Shown one piece after another: positions 37,120 through 47,273 of a DNA stretch of 64,000 nt (positions within the stretch are counted from its first letter, which is position 1; every line of letters begins with the position of its first letter). The stretch lies in the NCBI RefSeq assembly GCF_024124545.1, contig NZ_JAMXSF010000013.1, forward strand, positions 1 to 64,000. The letters run 5' to 3'. The DNA comes from Pseudoalteromonas sp. XMcav2-N (GTDB lineage Bacteria; Pseudomonadota; Gammaproteobacteria; Enterobacterales; Alteromonadaceae). The notes below the pieces were generated by a model. That model was not told the DNA's origin and did not search any database. It saw only the letters and a program-made list of their open reading frames with translations. The translations under genes were made by a program, and so were the position numbers.

Positions 37120-37911
37120 ATGAGTGCAGTGATCAAAACCCCTGAAGAAATCGAAAAAATGCGTGTTGCCGGTAAGTTAGCCGCTGAAGTATTAGAAATG
37201 ATTGAACCTTATGTCAAACCAGGGGTGACGACCGATGAGCTGAATACCATTTGTCATAATTATATCGTGGATGTGCAGCAGGCAGTCCCGGCACCACTTA
37301 ACTACCACGGTTTCCCGAAGTCAATTTGTACCTCTGTAAATCATGTCATTTGTCACGGTATTCCAAACGACAAACCGCTTAAAGAGGGCGACATCATTAA
37401 TATAGATGTGACTGTCATCAAAGATGGTTATCACGGCGACACCTCAAAGATGTTCTTTGTTGGTACGCCGAGTATTCAGGGCAAACGTCTGAGCGAAGTC
37501 ACTCAGGAAGCACTGTATATCGGTATTCGTATGGTGAAGCCTGGCGTACGCATTGGTGACATCGGCGCTGCGATTCAAAAATATGCCGAGGGCTTTAACT
37601 ACTCTATCGTACGTGAATATTGCGGCCACGGTATTGGTGCTGAGTTCCACGAAGAGCCGCAAATTGTACACTACGGCAAACCTGGCACCGGAGAAGCACT
37701 GCAAGCTGGCATGTGTCTGACCATTGAGCCTATGGTCAATGCAGGTAAACGCCATTGCAAACTGCTTAAGGACGACTGGACCGTGGTCACTAAGGACCGT
37801 AGCCTGTCTGCCCAGTGGGAACACACACTGCTGGTAACTGAAAATGGGGTAGAAATCCTGACACTGCGCAGCGATGACACCATTGAGCGGGTAATCGAGC
37901 ACAAAGCTTAA
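37120..37911 (+). CDS. map: methionine aminopeptidase type I
   Basis: The 263-residue enzyme has the pita-bread metal ligands in DIINIDVTVIKDGYHGDTSKMF (two Asp), EYCGHGIGAEFHEEPQIVHYG (His), MCLTIEPMVN (Glu) and SAQWEHTLLVTENG (Glu). It removes the N-terminal Met from new proteins. Divergent from rpsB, as in many gammaproteobacteria. A GGAG site precedes the ATG. Confidence 0.97.
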   Translation: MSAVIKTPEEIEKMRVAGKLAAEVLEMIEPYVKPGVTTDELNTICHNYIVDVQQAVPAPLNYHGFPKSICTSVNHVICHGIPNDKPLKEGDIINIDVTVIKDGYHGDTSKMFFVGTPSIQGKRLSEVTQEALYIGIRMVKPGVRIGDIGAAIQKYAEGFNYSIVREYCGHGIGAEFHEEPQIVHYGKPGTGEALQAGMCLTIEPMVNAGKRHCKLLKDDWTVVTKDRSLSAQWEHTLLVTENGVEILTLRSDDTIERVIEHKA

Positions 37912-37915
37912 GCTG

Positions 37916-38088
37916 ATACCAATTTCACTTAATACCTGTTCAATTTGACGGAGCAAATATAACGCTAACGGTGTTAAAAATTTCTCATTTAGAACCTTTA
38001 CCTAAGGTATGAGTTCGCAAATTTTTGCCTAGTTATCGACTATATTTTCTCGCCTCAAAATAGAACACTTAATCAAGCAAATTGGTAT
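37916..38088. repeat. MITE-like inverted-repeat element downstream of map
   Basis: A 173-base non-coding element is bounded by perfect 10-base inverted repeats ATACCAATTT (37916) and AAATTGGTAT (38079-38088), extended imperfectly by CACTTAAT / CACTTAATCAAGC. The interior has no reading frame. Elements with these ends are dispersed in Alteromonadales genomes, as far as I recall. It lies four bases after the map stop and before the map terminator, so it is part of the transcript. Confidence 0.65.
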
Positions 38089-38094
38089 GAACTC

Positions 38095-38122
38095 AAAAAC
38101 GCCACCAGCCGGTGGCGTTTTG
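38095..38122 (+). terminator. terminator downstream of map and the MITE
   Basis: AAAACGCCACC-AGCC-GGTGGCGTTTT is a strong symmetrical stem with T-run, lying right after the inverted-repeat element. Confidence 0.85.
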
Positions 38123-38247
38123 CTTTGCTGGCCTGTGTGCTGGCTTTTCATCCAGTTAACCACCTTCTCTTTGCCACTTTCTCGCATTTTTTTGCCACTT
38201 AGTGTAAAACTGAGCTGTGAGTTTTGCGCGCAACATAGGGAGCCCAG

Positions 38248-40866
38248 GTGGCACTACCAAACAAAGTAAAAACGCTTCTCGACGAAGCGCAAACCTTGAA
38301 TGACTACAAAAACTGCCAGGCCTATTTTTATAAATGGCTAAACAATCAGTTTTCTAAACAACCAGTCCGTCAGCTTATCAATGCCCGAGCTGAGTTTATA
38401 GACAGGCTGCTGATCAAGCTCTACTCCGACACCGGATTGGCCCAATTTCCCGACCTCGCTCTCATTGGCGTAGGTGGATATGGCCGCGGCGAGCTGCATC
38501 CTTATTCAGACATCGATTTCCTCTTGCTCTGTAAAGTGGAGCCAGGCCCCGAATTAACAGGATCATTAGAGTCATTTATGACTTTGCTGTGGGATTTGAA
38601 CCTGGACATTGGTCACAGCGTGAGGACTCACGAGCAGGTGCTGGAGCAAAAACGCGAAGACGTGCATTTTACCACCAGCTTGCTGGAAAGCCGCTTAATT
38701 TGTGGTAATCACGTGGAGTTTGAGCGGCTTAAGAGCCATATTGTTGAAACGCCCATCTGGCAATCAGATGAGTTCTTCATTGCTAAAGTCAAAGAGCAGC
38801 GCCTGCGACGCAAAAAGTGCCACGGCACCGCTTATAACCTGGAACCAAATATCAAAGAAAACCCCGGTGGCCTGCGCGACCTGCAAACCATCTTCTGGGT
38901 GGCCAAAAAACACTTTCATGCCGAAACACTGGAGGAGCTGATAAGCCACGGCTACCTCACACATGAAGAATATCAGGAGCTGCTGGAATGTCTGGAAAAC
39001 CTCTGGAACATCCGTTTTGCTTTGCATCTGGCTGCAGGGCGCAGCGAAAACCGCCTGCTCTTTGACTATCAACCTCATGCCGCAGAACTATTAGGGTTTG
39101 GCTCTGAAGGCAAACCCTCCGTTGAACGCATGATGAAACGTCTGTTCCGGATCATGAGCAGGGTACGGGAAATGAACCAGATGCTGCTGGCGTATTTTGA
39201 GCAGAGCATTTTGCCAGACCAAAGCGAACAAACTGTGATCCCGCTCGATAACCACTTTGAGCGTGTTGGCAACAAAATTCGGGTGAAAAACCCTTCCGTG
39301 TTCTTTCGCAGGGAAAACCTCATTTTGTTGTTTGAGCATATTGCTGATCATCCGGAAATTACCGACATTGACCCCAGCACCATTCGTACCGTACGTCAGG
39401 TGAGGCGACGTCTGCTGGGCGATTTACAGGATTATGCCGCCTGCCGTGACGCGCTGATGCGCCTGCTTAAACACCCCAACGGTATGGGTCGCGCATTTAC
39501 CCTGATGCACAAGCATGGGATCATTGCCGCCTATTTGCCACAGTGGCGTAATATCTTTGGGCAGATGCAGTTCGACCTATTCCACGCCTACACTGTGGAT
39601 GAACACACCCATAAGTTGATCAACAACATTTACCGATATTTCAGTCATGAACATCAGGGCGAATTCCCTTTGTGCTCTGAAATTGTCACCCGTATGGATA
39701 AGCCTGAATTGCTGTATTTGGCAGGGATTTTCCATGACATTGCCAAAGGCCGCGGCGGAGATCATTCAGAACTGGGAGCGGTAGATGCTTCAGCCTTTGC
39801 ACGCATGCATGGTTTTTCTTCGTCCGACAGTAAACTGGTTGCCTGGCTGGTCGAAAACCACCTGCTGATGTCGGTCACCGCGCAGCGTAAGGACATCAAT
39901 GATCCGGATGTGATCAACGAGTTTGCCTCACGCATCAAAAACGAACGCCAGCTTGATTACCTCTACTGCCTGACCGTTGCCGATATTCGCGCAACCAATG
40001 ACAATCTGTGGAACGACTGGAAAAATACGCTATTGCGCGAGCTCTACTTACTCACCCAGCGTGCATTAAGGCTTGGGCTTGAAAACCCCATGGACATGCG
40101 AGACCAGATCCGCGATAAGAAACAACAGGCCAAACAGCGACTTATTAACAAAGAGTATCGCGAAGACCTGATTGATATGATCTGGGCGCGCTTTAAAGCC
40201 AATTACTTTACCGCATTTAGCGAGCAGCAAATTTCCTGGCATACCGAATACCTGCTCGGTCGTGATGATTTGAGTCAGCCTTGTGTGGTTGTTTCTGAAC
40301 AGCCTATGCATGGCGGTACTCAGGTATTTGTCTACGCACCTTACGAAGCCAGCCTGTTTGCCAAACTGGTGGCCGTGATTGGCTCCAAAAAAGCCCAGAT
40401 CCAGCATGCGCAGGTCCTGACTACCAAAGATGGCTACGTGGTCTTTAGCTTTGTCATTCTGGAAGTGGACGGTCGACCTATCAGCGGTGGCCGGGCCAAA
40501 ACCCTGCGCCGCAGCCTGGAAGTGATCCTGACCGATCCGAAAAAGAAAATACGGCTCAAGAAAAATCGCTCACAACGCTTTAAAGACTTCAACATTAAAC
40601 CTAAGGTTGTGGTACGCCCCCACGCACGCAGCGATCGCAACCTGATAGAGATCCAGGCGGTAGATATTCCCGGCCTGTTAACTAAAATAGCCGAGGTATT
40701 TCAGCTTCATTCACTGCACATTCACGCCGCACGCATTACCACTGTGGGCGAACGTGCAGAGGACTTTTTTGTGGTCTCGGACAAAGATTATCAACGTCTC
40801 AGTGAAGATGCCAAAGCATCACTACATCGCTCACTGATGAAAAAACTCAATGCAGAATCTGAATAA
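38248..40866 (+). CDS. glnD: bifunctional uridylyltransferase / uridylyl-removing enzyme
   Basis: The 872-residue protein shows the nucleotidyltransferase motif [20 protein letters not shown] (about 74-93), the PII-UT domain ([15 protein letters not shown]), an HD domain ([21 protein letters not shown]) and two C-terminal ACT domains that sense glutamine. It adds or removes UMP on PII proteins. The start is a GTG preceded by AGGGAG. It lies between map and dapD, as in E. coli. Confidence 0.97.
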   Translation: MALPNKVKTLLDEAQTLNDYKNCQAYFYKWLNNQFSKQPVRQLINARAEFIDRLLIKLYSDTGLAQFPDLALIGVGGYGRGELHPYSDIDFLLLCKVEPGPELTGSLESFMTLLWDLNLDIGHSVRTHEQVLEQKREDVHFTTSLLESRLICGNHVEFERLKSHIVETPIWQSDEFFIAKVKEQRLRRKKCHGTAYNLEPNIKENPGGLRDLQTIFWVAKKHFHAETLEELISHGYLTHEEYQELLECLENLWNIRFALHLAAGRSENRLLFDYQPHAAELLGFGSEGKPSVERMMKRLFRIMSRVREMNQMLLAYFEQSILPDQSEQTVIPLDNHFERVGNKIRVKNPSVFFRRENLILLFEHIADHPEITDIDPSTIRTVRQVRRRLLGDLQDYAACRDALMRLLKHPNGMGRAFTLMHKHGIIAAYLPQWRNIFGQMQFDLFHAYTVDEHTHKLINNIYRYFSHEHQGEFPLCSEIVTRMDKPELLYLAGIFHDIAKGRGGDHSELGAVDASAFARMHGFSSSDSKLVAWLVENHLLMSVTAQRKDINDPDVINEFASRIKNERQLDYLYCLTVADIRATNDNLWNDWKNTLLRELYLLTQRALRLGLENPMDMRDQIRDKKQQAKQRLINKEYREDLIDMIWARFKANYFTAFSEQQISWHTEYLLGRDDLSQPCVVVSEQPMHGGTQVFVYAPYEASLFAKLVAVIGSKKAQIQHAQVLTTKDGYVVFSFVILEVDGRPISGGRAKTLRRSLEVILTDPKKKIRLKKNRSQRFKDFNIKPKVVVRPHARSDRNLIEIQAVDIPGLLTKIAEVFQLHSLHIHAARITTVGERAEDFFVVSDKDYQRLSEDAKASLHRSLMKKLNAESE

Positions 40867-40877
40867 ATGAGGACACT

Positions 40878-41705
40878 ATGTCGGATTTAAAAACCATTAT
40901 TGAACAAGCCTGGGAAAAACGCGATACCATCACACCAAGTGATGTGTCTCCTGAGGTTAAAAATGCCATTATTGATGCGCTGGCCATGCTGGACTCAGGC
41001 GCAGCCCGGGTTGCGGAAAAGATCAGCGGTGAGTGGGTTGTACACCAGTGGCTAAAAAAGGCGGTGTTGCTGTCATTTCGTATCCGCGACAATCAACCTC
41101 TGCATGATGGTGTCAATCAGTTTTATGATAAAGTCCCGCTCAAGTTCAGCGACTATACACCAGAGCAATTTCAGCAAGGTGGTATGCGTGTCGTACCTAA
41201 CGCCGTCGCACGTCAGGGCAGCTTTGTCGGCAAAAACGTGGTTCTGATGCCGTCTTATGTCAATATTGGCGCGTATGTAGACGAAGGGACCATGGTTGAT
41301 ACCTGGGCAACCGTGGGGTCATGCGCACAGATTGGTAAAAACGTGCATCTGTCAGGTGGTGTGGGCATTGGCGGTGTACTGGAGCCATTACAGGCTAATC
41401 CAACCATCATTGAAGACAACTGTTTCATTGGCGCCCGCTCCGAGATTGTTGAGGGTGTGATTGTGGAAGAAGGGGCTGTGATTTCTATGGGTGTGTATAT
41501 TTCACAGAGTACCCGCATCTATGACCGCGAAACTGGTGAGATCCATTATGGCCGGGTACCAGCCGGTGCCGTTGTCGTGCCAGGTTCATTACCAAGCAAA
41601 GACGGTACTCACAGCCTGTATGCGGCGATAATCGTTAAGAAAGTGGACCAGCAAACTCGCGAAAAAGTAGGAATCAACGCCCTGCTTCGCTCAGTTCAGG
41701 ACTGA
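40878..41705 (+). CDS. dapD: 2,3,4,5-tetrahydropyridine-2,6-dicarboxylate N-succinyltransferase
   Basis: The 275-residue trimeric enzyme has the N-terminal helical region ([17 protein letters not shown]) and a left-handed beta-helix ([37 protein letters not shown]). It ends in [11 protein letters not shown]. It succinylates tetrahydrodipicolinate in the lysine and diaminopimelate pathway. It starts eleven bases after glnD. Confidence 0.97.
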   Translation: MSDLKTIIEQAWEKRDTITPSDVSPEVKNAIIDALAMLDSGAARVAEKISGEWVVHQWLKKAVLLSFRIRDNQPLHDGVNQFYDKVPLKFSDYTPEQFQQGGMRVVPNAVARQGSFVGKNVVLMPSYVNIGAYVDEGTMVDTWATVGSCAQIGKNVHLSGGVGIGGVLEPLQANPTIIEDNCFIGARSEIVEGVIVEEGAVISMGVYISQSTRIYDRETGEIHYGRVPAGAVVVPGSLPSKDGTHSLYAAIIVKKVDQQTREKVGINALLRSVQD

Positions 41706-41721
41706 TCCACTGTCTGATTTC

Positions 41722-41747
41722 AGCCCGGTGCATAAACCGGGCTTTAT
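41722..41747 (+). terminator. terminator after dapD
   Basis: AGCCCGGT and ACCGGGCT form a stem followed by TTTAT, in the short gap between dapD and the convergent TonB receptor gene. Confidence 0.75.
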
Positions 41748-41758
41748 CTCCCCCAAAG

Positions 41759-43846
41759 TTAAAATGCCCACTTAACCCCGAACGACGGAATAATCGATAG
41801 CCAGTGCCCCCGCTCTTCCTTTTTGAGTAACTTTCCTTGTCCATCTACTGAGTAACTGGTTCGATCAATACAACATTCATTGTCAAAGTTCAGGACATTG
41901 GACACTTCAAAAAATACTGTTAACTCGCTGTTTGATAAAGGATAGATTTTGTGGATCCGGAAATCGACTCGTTTATAGTTTCCCAGTTTAAGCTGGTTTC
42001 GCGCATTCAGACTGCGCTTAATCTCAACCTGCCCCCCTGCAGATTTCTGCAAAGAGCCTGACTCTCCGGTGAGCGGCCACCCCGAGTGAAAATACATCAA
42101 TCCACTAAGCTGCCAGCCATTATCGAACTCATAGTTACTTGCCAGCTTCACAGAGTGCCTCTGGTCCCAGCTGCGCGGGTACCAGTGCCCGTTTATACTG
42201 TCCTGTGCGTTAGACCAGCTATAACTTGCCTGCCACTGCCATTGCGGCGAAATACTGTGCTGAAAACTCAGCTCAACGCCTTTCACTCTGGCAGACTCAG
42301 GCGCAACCTGATACCTGTCTGCCTGCCCTTCGGGTAAAAACTCATAAATATCAAAGGCATTTTCATACCATGGGCGAAGGTCAGAGAGTTTTTTCAGATA
42401 CGCCTCGACGCGCCACTGGAAACTCGGGCTGAGTCCCCCCTGATAGGACAAAATCATATGCCGGGCTTTTTCAACACCATGAAACCGTGTGGCTCCATCA
42501 GCAACCTGCAGGCCAAGTATATCCTCAGGCTGATAGTAATCACCGGCACTCAAAGAGACACGATGACCTTCTGAAAGTTGATGCAAAAGCGCAACTCTGG
42601 GGCTCCATTGCGACCGGGTGAATCCATAGTAATCTTGTTGATCCCAACGCAGGCCCAGCTCAGCCACCCAGGCGTCAGAGAGCCGCCAACGGTCGCTAAC
42701 ATAGGCACCAAGTACATTGCCGGATGCCGTTAACCGGGTCTTACGATAGCGGTAGTCTTCACCATCATAATTTAACCGATACCAGGCTTCCATCCAGTAG
42801 TCATATTCCGCGTCCAGGTATTTAGCGTCAAAGCCCGACTCTATGTAATGATCTTCGCTCAGATGCCACTGCCAATCCTGCTTCAGAGAGTAGGCGTAAA
42901 AAAATTTATTATCATCCAGAGTAAGCCAGATTTCCGCGGGGTCATACTGACCACCACGTCGGTCTTCCTCTACTTTGGCAACCGACAACAAGGTCTGACT
43001 ACTCAGATCAGTATGCCAATCAGAATTCAGTACCGCCCAGACATAAGCGCTACTGTACTTACCGTTCACCTTTTCCTTGACCTGATACTCTCTGGCGCCA
43101 TCCCATTCCACAAAAGTATCATCGAGTATTTCATCGTCCCAGGCATACAGGAAATGGCCCGACAAAGCATGCGTATCCGACAGGTTATAGCGCACTTTTA
43201 CAAACAGATCGCCATAGATGGGCTCGAACTTATTAGACTCATCTTCAACCGCCTCAAGCACCAAGTCCAGGTAGCCGCGTCGAGCCGACACCATCCAGGT
43301 GCCCTGCTCATTTGCAAATGTGCCTTGTGAACCTGCTCTTGCATTGATAAAGCTAACCCCCAAGCTGCTTTTTTGTTCAGAGATATCATAGATACTGTCG
43401 ATGGCCATGACGCCGCTCATTTTGTTGCCGTAGCGTGCCGTAAATCCACCACTTGAGAATTCCAATGATCCCACGTTCTCAGTGTCTACTATGCTGAAGG
43501 CACTGTTGAAGCTCTTCATATGGAATGGCCGGTACAGCTGTTGCCCATCCAGTAAGACAAGTACCTCATCCGAGTGACCACCACGGACAAAGAAGTTAGC
43601 AGAATAATCTCCTGCTGCTACGCCCGGCAAACTTGGCATGAGACGAAAAATATCGTCGGCAATGTGGGGCATGGCTTCTATGTGTTCTTTGGACAGGAAG
43701 TGCGTTTTTTGCTCAGCGGCAAGCGTATACTGACTGCCGCTAACCGTAATACGCTCCAGGTCCGTTTCCGGTGAGCTGGCGCAGACCACTGCGGTGTTCA
43801 GCGAAACATAGACGGCAGTTGCAAAAGGGAGGTTGTGTAAAGTCAT
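41759..43846 (-). CDS. TonB-dependent outer membrane receptor
   Basis: From the ATG at 43846 (preceded by GGGGGG at good spacing) the product has 695 residues and a signal peptide (MTLHNLPFATAVYVSLNTAVVCA). A short TonB-box-like segment (ERITVSGSQYTL) is followed by a plug domain (MPSLPGVAAGDYSANFFVRGGHSDEV, LLDGQQLYRP), then a 22-strand-type barrel ending in FGVKWAF. It takes up an unknown ligand through the outer membrane. A longer frame to 44002 is unsupported. It lies just downstream of a membrane-anchored AraC-type regulator that may control it. Confidence 0.88.
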   Translation of the reverse strand: MTLHNLPFATAVYVSLNTAVVCASSPETDLERITVSGSQYTLAAEQKTHFLSKEHIEAMPHIADDIFRLMPSLPGVAAGDYSANFFVRGGHSDEVLVLLDGQQLYRPFHMKSFNSAFSIVDTENVGSLEFSSGGFTARYGNKMSGVMAIDSIYDISEQKSSLGVSFINARAGSQGTFANEQGTWMVSARRGYLDLVLEAVEDESNKFEPIYGDLFVKVRYNLSDTHALSGHFLYAWDDEILDDTFVEWDGAREYQVKEKVNGKYSSAYVWAVLNSDWHTDLSSQTLLSVAKVEEDRRGGQYDPAEIWLTLDDNKFFYAYSLKQDWQWHLSEDHYIESGFDAKYLDAEYDYWMEAWYRLNYDGEDYRYRKTRLTASGNVLGAYVSDRWRLSDAWVAELGLRWDQQDYYGFTRSQWSPRVALLHQLSEGHRVSLSAGDYYQPEDILGLQVADGATRFHGVEKARHMILSYQGGLSPSFQWRVEAYLKKLSDLRPWYENAFDIYEFLPEGQADRYQVAPESARVKGVELSFQHSISPQWQWQASYSWSNAQDSINGHWYPRSWDQRHSVKLASNYEFDNGWQLSGLMYFHSGWPLTGESGSLQKSAGGQVEIKRSLNARNQLKLGNYKRVDFRIHKIYPLSNSELTVFFEVSNVLNFDNECCIDRTSYSVDGQGKLLKKEERGHWLSIIPSFGVKWAF

Positions 43847-44100
43847 ACTAACCCCCCGTGACGCATTGACTGGACATGCACCTCTACCTGAGATGCATGA
43901 TAAACATATCTGATGAAAGAGCTGTGCTGGCGGTAGTGAACATAGGAGGGTGCGTACTGAGCGAATGTCAGGTGCTGATATCGCAAATGGGACAACTGCC
44001 ATTGCTGACTGGGAACTTGTCTTGTCATTGTTGTTTTCTCCATCGAAATAACAATGACATCCTGGTGCGTCAGTTCACTGCAGTCGTCCTGCTCGACAGA

Positions 44101-45300
44101 TCAGGACAACTTTTCTGAGAGCTGTTTGTGCTGTTTTCGGTACTCCCCTGGCGTTACTCCGGTATATCGTTTAAACGCCCCGTAAAACGCAGATCGTGAA
44201 TTAAAGCCGCTGTCCAACGACACATCAAGAACACTCCTGTTCGGGTGCGCAAGCAACTGCGCCTGAGCATGTGTCACTCTCAGCTGATTAATGAAATCGA
44301 AAAAACTGACCTTTTTACTTTGGTTGATTGCCTGAGAAACATGGTGCCGTGAATGTCCACTTGCACAGGCCAAATCATGTAATGTCAGATCCGGGTTTAA
44401 AAAGAGCTTTTCATCCTGAACCTGGTGTTCAATCAGCCTGCAAAGCTCAGCAGCCAGCGTTTCAGAAAGGGCCGAATTAACGTACTTGTCTGTTTCGGAT
44501 TTATCTAGAACAAGGTATTGATTACTTTGGATAAATATTTCTGGTTGACGCAAACCATAATAACTCATCAAATAGAACACAATCACAACGCCCAACTCGG
44601 AGAAGAAGAATACCCGCTCTCCGATTAGCCAGTCGTAGTGACACCCTATACCGGTACCATGATCAATACAGGCCATGGCATTCACCTCGATGGCCTCGTC
44701 GAGAAACCACAAACCATACAGCGAGCCAAGCATAAGCAATAATCGCTTCAGCCAGTTCAGATTTATCAGCTCAAGTGACGAAAAGTTATTTTCTGAGACT
44801 ATCTGATAGGTGTTAAGTCGACGCCACGATAAAAACAGATAAATTGCGACCTGGATCATGGCCCCAAAAATAAACACATTTTCGTACCAGGACAGATACC
44901 AAACGGGTAAATCCGGCGCATACATATCACCATACAAAAACTGCCATTTACTCTGAGCATCGAGTAAATAAAAAGGCGTGGCACACAGCACGGCGATGAA
45001 AAATGGCAACAGGTGCGTGCGAACAAAAGGAAGGTAAGCTGGCGAAGTTAATCTGCGTACATAGTAGTAGAAGCAAGGCGCCAATAAAAAAGTAACGGGC
45101 TCCTGAAAGCCAATCAAATGAGGAACGTAATAAAACGCGCCACTTTCATCGAGCAAAATAAAGAACAGCAGCGCAACAAAGCACTGGATACACAAGGCGA
45201 GCATTCTGTTAGCATCATTCGCTGTATTTTTGCGGATGAGCTCATAACTGAGATACAAACCGTGCAGGCAACCCAAAGATAATATAACCAGTGTAAACAT
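44101..45300 (-). CDS. AraC-family regulator with N-terminal membrane domain
   Basis: The 399-residue protein has about seven hydrophobic segments in its first 240 residues (the first is MFTLVILSLGCLHGLYLSYEL). A C-terminal AraC DNA-binding domain follows (about 290-392, LTLHDLACASGHSRHHVSQAIN, then SVLDVSLDSGFNSRSAFYGAFKRYTGVTPGEYR). This layout implies membrane sensing coupled directly to DNA binding. It lies upstream of the TonB receptor in the same direction, about 250 bases away, so control of that receptor is likely. Confidence 0.88.
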   Translation of the reverse strand: MFTLVILSLGCLHGLYLSYELIRKNTANDANRMLALCIQCFVALLFFILLDESGAFYYVPHLIGFQEPVTFLLAPCFYYYVRRLTSPAYLPFVRTHLLPFFIAVLCATPFYLLDAQSKWQFLYGDMYAPDLPVWYLSWYENVFIFGAMIQVAIYLFLSWRRLNTYQIVSENNFSSLELINLNWLKRLLLMLGSLYGLWFLDEAIEVNAMACIDHGTGIGCHYDWLIGERVFFFSELGVVIVFYLMSYYGLRQPEIFIQSNQYLVLDKSETDKYVNSALSETLAAELCRLIEHQVQDEKLFLNPDLTLHDLACASGHSRHHVSQAINQSKKVSFFDFINQLRVTHAQAQLLAHPNRSVLDVSLDSGFNSRSAFYGAFKRYTGVTPGEYRKQHKQLSEKLS

Positions 45301-45499
45301 CTTGATTTATCCACATCAAAGCAATTCCCCGTTGTGGGTCATTAGCGTGTGGCTTTATTGTTAATTATTATCACATAGTGTGTTCCCTTATTGGCGAAAA
45401 TGCAAGGCACTATATAGAGTGCCATTTTGTCATAAACTGGATGAGAAAATGGCACTGGGGCAAAAAGGTGTTTTACCAGTATGAAGCTAAAAAACTAGA

Positions 45500-46453
45500 T
45501 TAAGTGGGTACCTTTTCCAGTGTATTGATGCTGATATGAGGCCAGCGGATCAATTCACCGGGCCTGTCTTTGCGATTAAAGAAATCCAGGATCACCGTTT
45601 GGGAATACTGCAGCCAGAGCCTGGGATTACCATTTGAGTCGGTTTCTGTCAGCTCGTATATCCAGAATGTAGAGTGCATCTCTGCTGCGTTCGCCTGACG
45701 AGTAACGAATGGAATATTGTTTACAGACCCCGACGCCGCGGTTGTACGTACTTCCAGCTTGGTCGTATTGCGTACCTTGCCATCTCTGAGTAAAGGCGCA
45801 ATCGCCTTTTGTAACAGTGCATTTGCCTGAGTTGGGTCAAATACCCCTTCAAACGGATTGTCCCTGAAATGTTTATAAGGTGCCAGATAAGGGCTTGTAT
45901 CAATATCCCCGGCGACTCCGATAGGTAAGCCATTCAGTGCCGGAATTTCGAACCCAGAATGAGACTGTGCACTTTTACCCAATGCGATCACCGCATCGCC
46001 ATGAGGAATACTCGACAAGCGAGCAATATCCAGCTCATCGGTCAATTGATCGCGCATATGTAGCCATAATCCGGGCTCATGATGGATAGCCAGCCCAGGC
46101 TTGCCAGCCAGGCCCGAGTGCGGAAAATCATCCGCCGCAATCTGGTTAATAATTTGAGTGTAATCGAGTGTGGCAACGGATTGATCGTCGGGTATTCCCC
46201 TGTTTGGCACGCCTTTATCAACCAGATTGAAAGTCAGTGTTTCATCATATTGGTTCATCAGCAAACGATAATCCAGATCACCCGCAGCAAAAGGCAAGGC
46301 GATCATATTCCAGCCGTGCCCCTGCAGGTTACCGATATTTTGCCAACTGCCGGGTAGGTGGCATAGCGGACCCAGCTCTGAGTCTTGTTGCTCTCCGATA
46401 ATAATTTTACGTTGGTTCTGATCAAATCCCAACTGTGATTTAGGTGACGACAT
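45500..46453 (-). CDS. beta-barrel (lipocalin/heme-binding-like) protein of uncertain role
   Basis: The ATG at 46453 follows GGAG and gives 317 residues without signal peptide. The opening GPLCHLPGSWQNIGNLQGHG followed by WNMIALPF, and the later LTFNLVDKGVPNRGI, EPGLWLHMRDQL and SIPHGDAVIALGKS, resemble a family of small-ligand-binding barrels sometimes annotated heme-binding. I recognise this only loosely and cannot name residues for heme. The longer frame to 46600 adds a hydrophobic stretch but has no SD. No partner genes are evident. Confidence 0.6.
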   Translation of the reverse strand: MSSPKSQLGFDQNQRKIIIGEQQDSELGPLCHLPGSWQNIGNLQGHGWNMIALPFAAGDLDYRLLMNQYDETLTFNLVDKGVPNRGIPDDQSVATLDYTQIINQIAADDFPHSGLAGKPGLAIHHEPGLWLHMRDQLTDELDIARLSSIPHGDAVIALGKSAQSHSGFEIPALNGLPIGVAGDIDTSPYLAPYKHFRDNPFEGVFDPTQANALLQKAIAPLLRDGKVRNTTKLEVRTTAASGSVNNIPFVTRQANAAEMHSTFWIYELTETDSNGNPRLWLQYSQTVILDFFNRKDRPGELIRWPHISINTLEKVPT

Positions 46454-46663
46454 AAAAAGCTCCTTGTACTTGCTTGATTGCTGCGCCCAAGTCGCTAACA
46501 ACCCAATAGTGACAGGCACATAACAGGATGGGACTGCAAGCAGGAAGCCTTTCAGTTTGTCCAAAACAACAGGGAATAACAGGCAATCGAAAACAACCAA
46601 CGACGGCTAAAGGATTCTTGCTCCCACAGCAAAGCTAGTACAGGAATGGAGATTAGACGAATA

Positions 46664-46692
46664 AAAAATAAAAACAGGGCACGAGCGTGCCC
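46664..46692 (-). terminator. terminator of the XRE regulator gene
   Basis: On the - strand GGGGCACG-CTCG-TGCCC is followed by TGTTTTTATTTTTT, about 60 bases after the stop of the 46757 gene. Confidence 0.8.
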
Positions 46693-46756
46693 CGACAACA
46701 CGATATGTTAGCTGGGGGGACCAGGCTGATAGGTATGCTATCAGAGGTTTTAAACG

Positions 46757-47056
46757 TCAGGCCGACTGCTTTTCATCGACTAAATCGCTTTGTGCCCCCT
46801 GCTCCAGCAAACTCATAAAGTTTGGCTGGCCAAAAATCATCATAATGTCCAGTAGTTGACAGGCTGATAAGTCTGACTTACCGCACTCCCAGTTAGAGAT
46901 GGTTGCTTGATCAACAGGTGTGACAAGCTTCTTACCTAACTCTGCCTGAGTTAAGTTCATTTCTCTGCGCAGGCGACGGATCGCAGTTTGAATTTGCTTC
47001 CTGGCTGCTATTGTGTGTGCTTTACGCACAGATTCGTTTCTTCTAACAGTAGTCAT
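46757..47056 (-). CDS. XRE-family transcriptional regulator
   Basis: From the ATG at 47056 the product has 99 residues. It contains a helix-turn-helix: LTQAELGKKLVTPVDQATISNWECGKSDLSACQLLDI, a typical Cro/C1-type domain with the second helix QATISNWE. The N-terminus is very basic (RRNESVRKAHTIAARKQIQTAIRRLRRE). It is divergent from another XRE gene at 47274, with a 42-base dyad between. It could regulate both genes. Confidence 0.85.
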   Translation of the reverse strand: MTTVRRNESVRKAHTIAARKQIQTAIRRLRREMNLTQAELGKKLVTPVDQATISNWECGKSDLSACQLLDIMMIFGQPNFMSLLEQGAQSDLVDEKQSA

Positions 47057-47197
47057 AACATATCCGCTTATTATCAATCACAGTGTATTACACACCCAGA
47101 CATAGAGTTCCAGCCTTTGGCGAGTAAGCCCCTAAACACAGGTCTTGAGTTTCACACTTAGCTGTTTTTGTTGTCGTTCAAGTGCTTATTTTTTCGT

Positions 47198-47239
47198 CCC
47201 CGTTAGACATTTGACTAAGAGTCATGTAGTCTGAACGGG
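47198..47239. promoter_or_regulatory. 42-base dyad between two divergent XRE regulator genes
   Basis: The dyad is CCCGTTAGAC at the left and GTCTGAACGGG at the right, with an inner palindrome TGACT-AAG-AGTCA at the centre. The nested symmetry centred on 47218 and its position between two divergent repressor-like genes make it a strong operator candidate. Confidence 0.65.
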
Positions 47240-47273
47240 TCAGGTGGATAAATAATTAACCGGATTGGGTCAT

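Noticed and set aside
43876..44118. 80-residue frame on the + strand between the AraC and TonB receptor genes
   Set aside because: Occupies the likely promoter and leader of the receptor gene and lacks coding character.
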